Source: Planctomycetota bacterium
Lineage (GTDB): Bacteria; Planctomycetota; UBA1135; GCA-002686595
Reading direction: 5' to 3'
DNA: 64,000 nt
Assembly (NCBI GenBank): GCA_014237855.1
Contig: JABACD010000001.1
Location: 124,001 to 188,000 of the forward strand
A program made the position numbers and the translations under genes. Within the stretch, counting starts at the first letter, position 1. Every line of letters starts with the position of its first letter. The notes below the pieces were generated by a model. That model was not told where the DNA came from, searched no databases, and saw only the letters and a program-made list of their open reading frames with translations. Shown here in pieces: positions 46,604 through 54,378 of the stretch.

Positions 46604-47857
46604 ATGACCTCTGGGCCCTCTCGTCACGTCGCACACCTGCTCTTCGCCGCAGGCACCCTCGTTCTGCTGCTCGCAGCCGTCGCCACCGACAGCTTCTGGA
46701 GCTGGCTCAGGGCTGAACCTCCGCTCTCCGAGCAGGATCTTGACCATGGAGCACTGGCTCGACTCTGGCTCGTCGTGACAGGTGGGGCCCTGGTTCTCGC
46801 CTCGCTAGTGATCAAGAGGCTGGATCTGGTCAGTGGAACACGTGCAGCGCGAGCCACTCTGGTGATCAGCGCCCTGTGCCTGCCGCTACTGGTCACGGAG
46901 CTGGTGCTCTCACCGTACGTTCAACGCGCTTCGAGCCTGTACCTCCGCGATCGAGAGCTTGGGTGGAAACACCGCCCCGGAGCAGAGGACTTCTGGCATG
47001 GCGTCCCCATTCAGATCAACTCCAAGGGATTGCGCGGACCGGAGAGGGAACACGCCAAACCAGACGGAGCGCAGCGCGTGCTCTTCCTCGGTGACTCGGT
47101 CACCTTCGGCTTTCGAAACCCGGACGAGTCCAAGGTCCTACCAGCCCAGGTCGAGCGATTCCTGAGCCAGAAGCTGGATGGTCAGATTGAGTGCATCAAT
47201 GGTGGGGTGGACGGCTACTCGCCCTGGCAGTCTCAGCTATTTCTGGAGAGCGAGGGCCTGAAGTACGAACCCGATCTCGTGGTCTTCAGCTTCGTTCTGA
47301 ACGATGTAACCGAGAAGATGTCACTGAAGCGCTTTGGTGGAGCCAGCGAGGGCTATCAAATCGAGCATGGCGTACTCGAAGAGACCATCGGCTGGGCCAG
47401 AGCGACCAACATTGGTCGATTTGTACGGCAGCTGAGAGAGAGTAATCGCGACGAGGAGGGTCCGAAACCCGGTGAGCTGTCGGCCTACGCCCTCTTGCTG
47501 GAACCAGACTCCCGGCCTGTCCAAGCCGCCTGGCAGCTCACCCTGCAGAACATCGAGAGGATCGCCCGCACCTGCCGCGAACAGAAGCTGCCACTGCTGG
47601 TGGTTGCCTTCCCCTACTCGATCCAGATCCTGCGGCCCGAGTTCAACCAACCGCAGCGAATCCTCGCCCAGTTCTGCGAAGTCCAGCAGCTTGCTTTCTT
47701 GGACCTGCAACCAGCGATCATCGAGGAGCTCTCGCGTCTAGGAGAGCTCGACGAGTACTTCTTCATGGATGCAATTCATCCGACCAATGCTGGCTACCAC
47801 TTCTGCGCTGAACAGATCGGCTCGACAATCCTCGCGCGCAAGTGGCTCACGGATTGA
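46604..47857 (+). CDS. Membrane-anchored SGNH/GDSL hydrolase
   Basis: 417 residues from ATG 46604; the open frame to 46211 is a shadow of the neighbour. Three N-terminal hydrophobic segments (HLLFAAGTLVLLLAAVAT, LWLVVTGGALVLASLVI, LVISALCLPLLVTELVL) form a membrane anchor. The SGNH domain follows: VLFLGDSVTFG (Ser in block I), NGGVDGYSPWQ (Gly block II), FVLNDVTEK (Asn block III) and DAIHPTNAGYHF (Asp/His block V). All four catalytic blocks are intact. It may deacetylate envelope glycans in the periplasm (AlgX/DltD-like architecture). Confidence 0.85.
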   Translation: MTSGPSRHVAHLLFAAGTLVLLLAAVATDSFWSWLRAEPPLSEQDLDHGALARLWLVVTGGALVLASLVIKRLDLVSGTRAARATLVISALCLPLLVTELVLSPYVQRASSLYLRDRELGWKHRPGAEDFWHGVPIQINSKGLRGPEREHAKPDGAQRVLFLGDSVTFGFRNPDESKVLPAQVERFLSQKLDGQIECINGGVDGYSPWQSQLFLESEGLKYEPDLVVFSFVLNDVTEKMSLKRFGGASEGYQIEHGVLEETIGWARATNIGRFVRQLRESNRDEEGPKPGELSAYALLLEPDSRPVQAAWQLTLQNIERIARTCREQKLPLLVVAFPYSIQILRPEFNQPQRILAQFCEVQQLAFLDLQPAIIEELSRLGELDEYFFMDAIHPTNAGYHFCAEQIGSTILARKWLTD

Positions 47858-47868
47858 GGAGCTACGGC

Positions 47869-49344
47869 TCACTCGTCTTCGAAGATCACCCTGGCCACAT
47901 TCCTGGCCAGAGCACCCAACCGCACACCCTCGGTGTTGCACATCAACGCCACCGAAATGCCCTCATCGGGAAAGCTGATCAAGTAGGTTGCCGTGCGCCG
48001 CTGCGCACCTGCATGGGAGACCACGAGCCTTCCATCAGTTCTGCCCACGTGGAAGCCAAGACCATAGCCGGTCTGCTCGCCCTCAAGGGTCTCCTGGGAG
48101 GTCCAGAGGAGCTTCCGCTCACGAGAGGAGAGGTAGTCTTCATCACCAAGACCGGCACCAAAACGCGCCAGATCCGCAACGGTGGACTGGAAGCCACCCC
48201 CGGCAAGCTTCCACGAGATGTCCGTATCCCCGCTCCTGAAGATCCGCCCATCCTTGGCGACACGGTAGCCGATCGTCCGATCAGCACGCCTCATCGTGGG
48301 ATCATCGGGCTCGAGGGTCTCCATTCGAAGCGGCTCCTTGACCAATCGCACGACCTCCGCCCTGTAGCCCTGGTCTGTGGAGCGCTCGATCACTGCTCCG
48401 GCCAGGACGTAGCCGTGTGTGCTGTAGGAATACTCCGTCCCTGGTTGGTTGATGAGGGGAGCTATCCGGAACATGTCAATTGCTCTGACCGGATCTCGAA
48501 ACGGGAACTCCTCGTCATGCTCGAGGCGTGTGACCCAGGGCCAGTGCTGGTAATGGGGCATTCCGGCCAGATGCCCGAGGAGCAGTCGGGTCGAGACCAC
48601 ATGCTCCTTCTCTGGGAACTCGGGCACGAGCATGCGCACATCTTCGTCCAGATCCAGCATCCCGGTCTCAGCCAGCTTGGCCGCCACAACCCCAGTGATT
48701 GATTTCGAGATCGAGGCCCAACGAAAGAGAGTCTGACCGTCCACAGGCTTCCTTGCGGTGACATCTCGCCACCCCCAGGAGCGCACGTCGAACAGCTCGC
48801 CGTCAACCGCGATGGCCATGGCCAGCCCCACTGCCGATTGGCGATCCATCAGCCCGTTCACCCTGGTATCAATTCGATCGAGCCAGTGCCCCGACAGACC
48901 CTTGAGGGTCACATGTGTCGGACGCTCCTCCGGAAGCCTCACCTCGAGATGCAGGTTGGCTGCTCGCTCTGGGCTTCTACGCTCGAAGTCGATCGCAAAC
49001 GGGAGCCCTCGATACAGGAAGAGTCCACGAAGGCCGCCCTCCTTCTGGGGTTGCAGGGTGAGCGAGTGCAGCCTGCCACCAAGATCGCACTGCAGCTGGA
49101 GGTCACCCCGCTCGACCGCTCCCTCAAGGAGGCCTGGGCCAATCATGTCGGCATCGAAGGCCCCGCCCCAGCCCCCTTCATCGTTTCGCTCGAGCCCCAT
49201 CCGAACCTGTAGCGGAGCGGGGTCGAAGGCCATCTTCAGCTGCCCCTCCCAGGTGCCCGTGAACTCCTGGGCTGCGACGGAGGGAGCGACGAACAGGGCC
49301 AGCAGTATGGCTCTGGAGATCAATGACCTGGCTGATGTCTGCAT
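47869..49344 (-). CDS. Secreted class C beta-lactamase-like serine hydrolase (family S12)
   Basis: 491 residues with a signal peptide (ILLALFVAPSVAAQ). Residues 25-150 form an extra beta domain. The catalytic part has the SxxK motif in FRWASISKSITG, LLLGHLAGMPHY, the YST (YxN-like) motif in EYSYSTHGYVLAG, and HAG (the KTG position) in VVSHAGAQRR. Members are beta-lactamases, DD-peptidases or esterases; the His-Ala-Gly box is typical of the esterase/peptidase branch. Convergent with the SGNH gene ending 11 bases away. Substrate unknown. Confidence 0.88.
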   Translation of the reverse strand: MQTSARSLISRAILLALFVAPSVAAQEFTGTWEGQLKMAFDPAPLQVRMGLERNDEGGWGGAFDADMIGPGLLEGAVERGDLQLQCDLGGRLHSLTLQPQKEGGLRGLFLYRGLPFAIDFERRSPERAANLHLEVRLPEERPTHVTLKGLSGHWLDRIDTRVNGLMDRQSAVGLAMAIAVDGELFDVRSWGWRDVTARKPVDGQTLFRWASISKSITGVVAAKLAETGMLDLDEDVRMLVPEFPEKEHVVSTRLLLGHLAGMPHYQHWPWVTRLEHDEEFPFRDPVRAIDMFRIAPLINQPGTEYSYSTHGYVLAGAVIERSTDQGYRAEVVRLVKEPLRMETLEPDDPTMRRADRTIGYRVAKDGRIFRSGDTDISWKLAGGGFQSTVADLARFGAGLGDEDYLSSRERKLLWTSQETLEGEQTGYGLGFHVGRTDGRLVVSHAGAQRRTATYLISFPDEGISVALMCNTEGVRLGALARNVARVIFEDE

Positions 49345-49520
49345 GGGCTGATGAGGCTCTTCTCGATGAGGCTTCCAGCTCAGATCATAGACGCTTGAGG
49401 GCTGTTTCCGCAGCCGTGCGGGTCCAGGGTTTCTTGGGACCAGTGCCTGCCGGGGTCACAAGAGCCGCTCACGAGACTCTTACTCGCAGATCGATGCTCG
49501 AATCTCTAACCTCGCCATCG

Positions 49521-51083
49521 ATGAAAGTTCACCGTCAATCGCTACAGCACCATCTTCCCGCGTTGATCCTGATCACCTCGATCGCCTCCGCGCAGGAGAT
49601 GGTGAAGCCCTCGCGACCGAACATCCTGTTCATATTTTCGGACGACCACTCCAGCGCAGCGATCAGCGCCTACGGGTCCCGCATCAACACCACGCCCAAC
49701 ATTGACCGCCTCGCGGCAGAGGGAGTCACCTTCGACTCCATGTTCTGTACGAACTCCATTTGTGCCCCCAGCCGTGCCGTGGTCCTCTCGGGCAAGCACA
49801 GCCCTGCAAACGGAGTGATGGACAACGGGAATGTGTTCGATGGCACCCAGGTCACCTTTCCCAAGCTCTTGCAAGCGGCGGGATACTCAACGGCGCTGAT
49901 TGGCAAGTGGCATCTGAAGAAGGACCCCACGGGGTTCGATCACTGGGAGGTACTCCCTGGCCAAGGCGACTACTACAACCCTGACTTCCTCAGCCCGGAA
50001 GGCAAGAAACGCCATGAGGGATACGTCACTGACATAACCACAGACCTCGCCCTGGACTGGCTCGAGAGTGGACGGGACCAATCAAGACCATTCCTGCTGA
50101 TGTGCCAGCACAAGGCTCCCCATCGCTCCTGGATGCCGGGGCTGGACCACATCAACGACTTCGATGACGTCACCATCCCCGAGCCCGAGACGCTGTTCGA
50201 CGACTACTCCACCCGCAGCGACGCGGCCCGCATGCAGGAGATGGAGATCGATCGACACATGTACCTCTACTACGACCTCAAGGTCACCCCGGAGGACAGG
50301 GAGGCCGAGCTGAAGGGTCCCGACCGTTGGACCATGGGAGCCCACGGCCGCATGACGGAGGCGCAACTCAACGCATTCGAGGCAGCTTACGCCGAGGAGA
50401 ATGCAGCCTTCCATGCCGCCAAGCTGGAGGGACGAGAGCTGGTGAGCTGGAAGTACCAGCGTTACATCAAGAACTACCTGGCCTGCATTGCGGGTGTAGA
50501 CGACAGCGTCGGCAGACTCCTCGACTACCTGGAGGAGAATGGCCTCGCTGAGAACACGCTTGTGGTCTACAGCTCCGACCAGGGCTTCTACCTGGGAGAG
50601 CACGGCTGGTACGACAAGCGCTGGATGTATGAGCCTTCCCTGCGCATGCCCTTTCTGGCGCGCTGGCCCGGCAAGCTGCCTGCTGGCAAGCGCGACGCCC
50701 ACCTGGCACAGAACATCGACTTTGCCCCGACATTCCTCGACGCAGCGGGCGTCGATGTTCCGGAGGAGATCCAGGGTCACAGCCTCCTGCCGCTCTTGTC
50801 CAAGTCTCCGCCGACGGACTGGCGCGATGAGATCTACTACGAGTATTTCGAGCGCGGAATTCACGCCGTCCAGCCCCATCGAGGCGTGCGCACAGCGCGA
50901 TACAAGCTGATGCACATCCACGGACTTGATCAATGGGAGCTCTACGATCTCCAAGAGGATCCGCAGGAGCTGAACAACCTGTACGGCGTGGAGGGAACCA
51001 CAGAGATCACAGCAGACTTGAAGTCCCGACTCGAACGGTTGCGATTGATCTACGGCCAAACAGAGGTCTCGCAAGGTGAGTAG
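49521..51083 (+). CDS. Secreted arylsulfatase-type sulfatase (FGly-dependent)
   Basis: About 520 residues. I chose ATG 49521 (MKVHRQSLQHHLPALI), which starts a good signal peptide; ATG 49494 also fits and the frame extends to 49323 with no signal. RPNILFIFSDDHSS provides metal-binding Asp residues. The formylglycine motif is CAPSR (Cys 81) followed by AVVLSGKH, so it needs the anaerobic or FGE maturation enzyme, not seen in this window. GKWHLKKDP and DDSVGRLLDYLEENGLAENTLVVYSSDQG are the other conserved blocks. It probably removes sulfate from a glycan in the periplasm or outside the cell. It overlaps the next sulfatase by eight bases. Confidence 0.93.
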   Translation: MKVHRQSLQHHLPALILITSIASAQEMVKPSRPNILFIFSDDHSSAAISAYGSRINTTPNIDRLAAEGVTFDSMFCTNSICAPSRAVVLSGKHSPANGVMDNGNVFDGTQVTFPKLLQAAGYSTALIGKWHLKKDPTGFDHWEVLPGQGDYYNPDFLSPEGKKRHEGYVTDITTDLALDWLESGRDQSRPFLLMCQHKAPHRSWMPGLDHINDFDDVTIPEPETLFDDYSTRSDAARMQEMEIDRHMYLYYDLKVTPEDREAELKGPDRWTMGAHGRMTEAQLNAFEAAYAEENAAFHAAKLEGRELVSWKYQRYIKNYLACIAGVDDSVGRLLDYLEENGLAENTLVVYSSDQGFYLGEHGWYDKRWMYEPSLRMPFLARWPGKLPAGKRDAHLAQNIDFAPTFLDAAGVDVPEEIQGHSLLPLLSKSPPTDWRDEIYYEYFERGIHAVQPHRGVRTARYKLMHIHGLDQWELYDLQEDPQELNNLYGVEGTTEITADLKSRLERLRLIYGQTEVSQGE

Positions 51084-52512
51084 CACCCTTGCAGTTGCTC
51101 TCTTCGCGCTAGCATCCAGCCCTCTTCAGGACGCGACTCCCGAAGCAAAGCCGCCCAACGTCGTACTGATCTACACGGACGACCAGGGCTATGCCGACCT
51201 TGGCGTCTATGGCGCCAGGGGATTCGCCACGCCTCACCTGGATCGCCTGGCTGGTGAGGGCCTTCGCCTCGAGAGCTTCTATGTCTCTCAGGCCGTCTGC
51301 AGTGCATCTCGAGCCTCGATTCGGACTGGCTGCTACCCGAACCGAATCGGCACCCTGCATGCCTTCATGCCCTGGTCGAAGATTGGCCTGGCCGAGGAGG
51401 AAGAGACCCTGGCCGAGCTACTGCATGCTGTCGGCTACCGCACTGCCTTTGTAGGCAAGTGGCACCTGGGGCACCAGCAGAGGTTTCTCCCGCTGAACCA
51501 CGGGTACGACGAGAGCTACGGGCTGCCCTACTCGAACGACATGTGGCCCGTGGACTATGACGGAGTCCCCGTCGATGGGGTGCACAAGAAGACGCGCTAC
51601 AGGCGCCTGCCGATCTTCGAGGGTGACCAGACGGTTGGATTTGTCGACACACTGGAGGACCAGGCAACCCTCACTCGCCGCTACACGGATCGAGCAATCG
51701 ACTTCATCAAGCGCAGTGCGGACAAGGGCCCCTTCTTCCTGGAATTGGCCCACTCCATGCCTCATGTCCCGATCGGTGCCTCCGAGGAGTTCCGAGGACG
51801 AACCGAGTACGGCCTCTACGGTGATGTCATCGAGGAGATCGACGCCTGCACCGGTGAACTACTCGAAGCGCTGGAGCAGACAGGCGTGGCCGAGAACACC
51901 CTGGTCATCTTCACGAGCGACAATGGCCCCTGGCTGAATTACGGTGACCACGCTGGTCTCGCCCTTCCTCTCAAGGAAGGCAAGGGGACCATGTGGGAGG
52001 GAGGCTGCCGGGTCCCCTGCATCCTTCGATTGCCAGGGATCATTCCGGCCGGGACCGTCTCGAGCGGACTGGCGACCACCCTGGACCTCTTGCCAACCAT
52101 TGTGGAGCTCTGTGGTGCTGCTCCGCCAAGGCTCAAGATCGACGGCCTCAGTCTTGTCGCTCACCTGAAGGCACCCGCTACTGAGAGCCCCCGAGACGAG
52201 TTCTGGTACTACTACGGGAACCAGCTGCAAGCTGTCCGCTCCGGAAGGTGGAAACTGCACTTCCCCCACAGCTACCGCACCTACGAGCGCCTCCAGCCAG
52301 GGGAGAACGGACACCCTGGGCCGACGGGAACCGGACGCATCTCACGCGCGCTCTATGACCTCGAAGCTGATCCCGGCGAACGTCGCGATGTCGCCGACCA
52401 GCACCCAGAAGTTGTGCTTGAACTAGAGAAGGTCGCCGCGCGGGCGCGCGCTGAGCTCGGAGACAGGGGCCTGGCAGGAAGCGGACAGCGTAAGTCCGCG
52501 CGTATCGAGTGA
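51076..52512 (+). CDS. Secreted sulfatase (FGly-dependent), second of a coupled pair
   Basis: 478 residues from GTG 51076, overlapping the first sulfatase stop. Signal peptide MSSTLAVALFALASSPLQ. Domain landmarks are PNVVLIYTDDQGYADLG, the modification motif CSASR (Cys 75, with Ala replacing Pro as in many arylsulfatases), GKWHLGHQQ, HVPIGASEEFRGR and VIFTSDNGPW. It is closer to arylsulfatase A/N-acetylgalactosamine-6-sulfatase types than the first sulfatase, so the two likely act on different positions of one glycan. A bidirectional hairpin terminator follows. Confidence 0.93.
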   Translation: MSSTLAVALFALASSPLQDATPEAKPPNVVLIYTDDQGYADLGVYGARGFATPHLDRLAGEGLRLESFYVSQAVCSASRASIRTGCYPNRIGTLHAFMPWSKIGLAEEEETLAELLHAVGYRTAFVGKWHLGHQQRFLPLNHGYDESYGLPYSNDMWPVDYDGVPVDGVHKKTRYRRLPIFEGDQTVGFVDTLEDQATLTRRYTDRAIDFIKRSADKGPFFLELAHSMPHVPIGASEEFRGRTEYGLYGDVIEEIDACTGELLEALEQTGVAENTLVIFTSDNGPWLNYGDHAGLALPLKEGKGTMWEGGCRVPCILRLPGIIPAGTVSSGLATTLDLLPTIVELCGAAPPRLKIDGLSLVAHLKAPATESPRDEFWYYYGNQLQAVRSGRWKLHFPHSYRTYERLQPGENGHPGPTGTGRISRALYDLEADPGERRDVADQHPEVVLELEKVAARARAELGDRGLAGSGQRKSARIE

Positions 52513-52526
52513 CCTATCAAAGAAGA

Positions 52527-52561
52527 AGAGCCCTTCGCGTCTGGAGATCGCGTAGGGCTCT
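52527..52561. terminator. Bidirectional intrinsic terminator
   Basis: Stem AGAGCCCT / AGGGCTCT with an inner CGCG / CGCG pair, interrupted by one T-T mismatch, and a 9-base loop; flanked by an A-rich left side and AAATTT on the right. It lies between the sulfatase stop (52512) and the convergent peptide gene stop (52580). Confidence 0.75.
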
Positions 52562-52579
52562 AAATTTCCGAGGATTCGT

Positions 52580-52897
52580 CTAGGAGTCACTCGGGAAGTT
52601 CCGCCGGGCGGTGTCCCCCCCCCGGCGGTGCACTTTCTTCTTCTTGCGCTTCTTGGCACGCTTCTTTTTCTTCTTCTTGCGGCGCTGCTCATCATCGCCA
52701 GTTCCAGGCTCATCACCCTGGCTAACCCGCTTGTGATGCTGAGCTTTCGAGCGTCTCTGAATGAGAGCACGCCGCTTGCTCCGGTCCTCTTGAGATACCG
52801 AGGCCTCATCGCCGAGAGTGGTATCCTGAGCCAGGGCGGGGGTCGTGCCGGTAGCAAGCAGTGCCAGCGCAGCGACCGAGAAGAGTTTACGTTTCAT
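52580..52897 (-). CDS. Small secreted Lys/Arg-rich protein
   Basis: 105 residues from ATG 52897, with a clear signal peptide (KLFSVAALALLATGTTPALAQ). The mature part is acidic-polar first (DTTLGDEASVSQEDRSKR), then highly basic: twelve Lys within RRKKKKKKRAKKRKKKK. Similar tiny basic secreted proteins occur in planctomycetes, but no function is known; binding to polyanions such as sulfated glycans or nucleic acid is speculation. The frame extends upstream without the signal peptide, so the internal ATG is preferred. It lies between the sulfatases and the sialic acid operon. Confidence 0.6.
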   Translation of the reverse strand: MKRKLFSVAALALLATGTTPALAQDTTLGDEASVSQEDRSKRRALIQRRSKAQHHKRVSQGDEPGTGDDEQRRKKKKKKRAKKRKKKKVHRRGGDTARRNFPSDS

Positions 52898-53184
52898 GAG
52901 TACCTGTCTTGTGAGTGAAAAGGATTCGGGGGGCCAACTTGCCTTGCCGAATACCCTTGTCAGGGCTCCAAGAGAACAGATCGCGACCAGCGCGGTCACT
53001 TGAATCGAACACCCTGGAGGCAGTGGATAGCCTGTTGTTGTCAGCGGGACTCCTCCATCCACGTCGCGCCCCTGAAGGCTGCTCACCCCCCCTCAAGCCC
53101 ACCCGAGCCCCTGCACCCTGGTCAGTGCTCCCCAGGGTTCGCCGGCCTCGCTTCAGAGAGGTATCGCCCCCCCGCTCACCCCAC

Positions 53185-54378
53185 TCAGCCCCCGTACTCC
53201 TCCAACAACTTCCAGCAGTACCACTGCATGCGCGGGAGGTGAAACGGCCCCTTCCAGTGGTTGCCCTTCAAGTCAACCGAGATACGGCCCTCGCGATGCA
53301 GGTAACCAAACCACTCGCCATGCTCGGGATCGGCGAAGTGGTCATGAGCCCAGCGGTTCACCATGGAGTGCCGCTCGAGGTGACGCCCTTCTCCAGTCAG
53401 GCAGTACGCAAGCAAGCAGGCGATGATCGCCTCATTGTGAGGCCACCAGAACTTCATGTCGTGCCAATACTCCTGTACTGGTCCACCATGGAGATCACGG
53501 AAATAGAAGAGCCCACCGAACTCCTCGTCCCATCCACGCTCCCACATCCAGTCGAGCATGTTCACGCCAAGTTCAGTCAGGGAGGAGTCCCCCCCACGCA
53601 CGCGTGACTCGTGCAGGATGAACCAGGCAGCCTCGATGGCGTGACCAGGATTCAGCATCCGGCCGTCGAAGTGATCGATGAGCCCTCCGTCAGGAGCCAC
53701 AGTCTCCATCACGGCTCGTAGGCCGGGCTTACAAAAGTACGTCTCGATGCTTGCGATGAAACGATCGATCCAGCCTTGAGACTGATCGTGGGAAAGATCC
53801 TCACGCAGGGTCTGAGCCACATTGATACCAATCATGAGCGGCCCGATCCCCAGGCTCGGGCGGGTCCCGGGGTCGATCTTGGGCTGCACAGTTCCAGGAT
53901 CGATGGAGACCTCGACGAATCGTTGGAACAACTCGACTGCACGCTCACCCAGGTCCTGACGCCCCGTCGCTCTTGCGCAGCTAGCGTAGGCCATGCTCGC
54001 AAAGGCCTCAGTGAAAGCGTATCGACGCTTGCGGAGGGGCTGGCCCTCACGTGTCAGCAGGAACAGCATCCGGCCGTCGTCATCGAAGGCATGCCGCTCG
54101 AGGAACCCAAGGCACGAGAGAGCTCCATCCCGCCACTCCTCCCTGGCCTCTACCGTGTTGTAGAGGGTCCCCAGCATCCAGGCGAAGCGCCCCTGGGTCC
54201 AGGTTGACTTGTCAGAATCAAGCAGCTCACCATCACGCCCCAGGGAGGTCTGCACGCCACCGAACTCCGCGTCCAGGCCATGCTCGAGCCAGAACGGAAT
54301 CGTGTCCTCGAGCAACCCGTCACGGTAGAAGGCCAGAAGGGTGGACAGATCAGCTTGCGACACGCGAGGCACCTCCAT
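53185..54378 (-). CDS. N-acylglucosamine 2-epimerase family protein
   Basis: 397 residues from ATG 54378, preceded by GGAG seven bases away; it overlaps the symporter gene by 29 bases. The (alpha/alpha)6 barrel of AGE/cellobiose-2-epimerase is evident: EHGLDAEFGGVQTSLGRDG, RYAFTEAFASMAYA, NPGHAIEAAWFI with catalytic His, MWERGWDEEFGGLFYFRDLHGG and WWPHNEAIIA. In this context the likely reaction is interconversion of N-acetylmannosamine, released by the lyase next door, to N-acetylglucosamine, as in the epimerase-based route of Bacteroides nanLET. Last gene of the minus-strand operon. Confidence 0.9.
   Translation of the reverse strand: MEVPRVSQADLSTLLAFYRDGLLEDTIPFWLEHGLDAEFGGVQTSLGRDGELLDSDKSTWTQGRFAWMLGTLYNTVEAREEWRDGALSCLGFLERHAFDDDGRMLFLLTREGQPLRKRRYAFTEAFASMAYASCARATGRQDLGERAVELFQRFVEVSIDPGTVQPKIDPGTRPSLGIGPLMIGINVAQTLREDLSHDQSQGWIDRFIASIETYFCKPGLRAVMETVAPDGGLIDHFDGRMLNPGHAIEAAWFILHESRVRGGDSSLTELGVNMLDWMWERGWDEEFGGLFYFRDLHGGPVQEYWHDMKFWWPHNEAIIACLLAYCLTGEGRHLERHSMVNRWAHDHFADPEHGEWFGYLHREGRISVDLKGNHWKGPFHLPRMQWYCWKLLEEYGG

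Noticed and set aside
52601..52628. CCGCCGGG / CCCGGCGG hairpin as a terminator
   Set aside because: It lies within the 3' coding part of the Lys-rich peptide gene and has no T-run; the better terminator is at 52527-52561.
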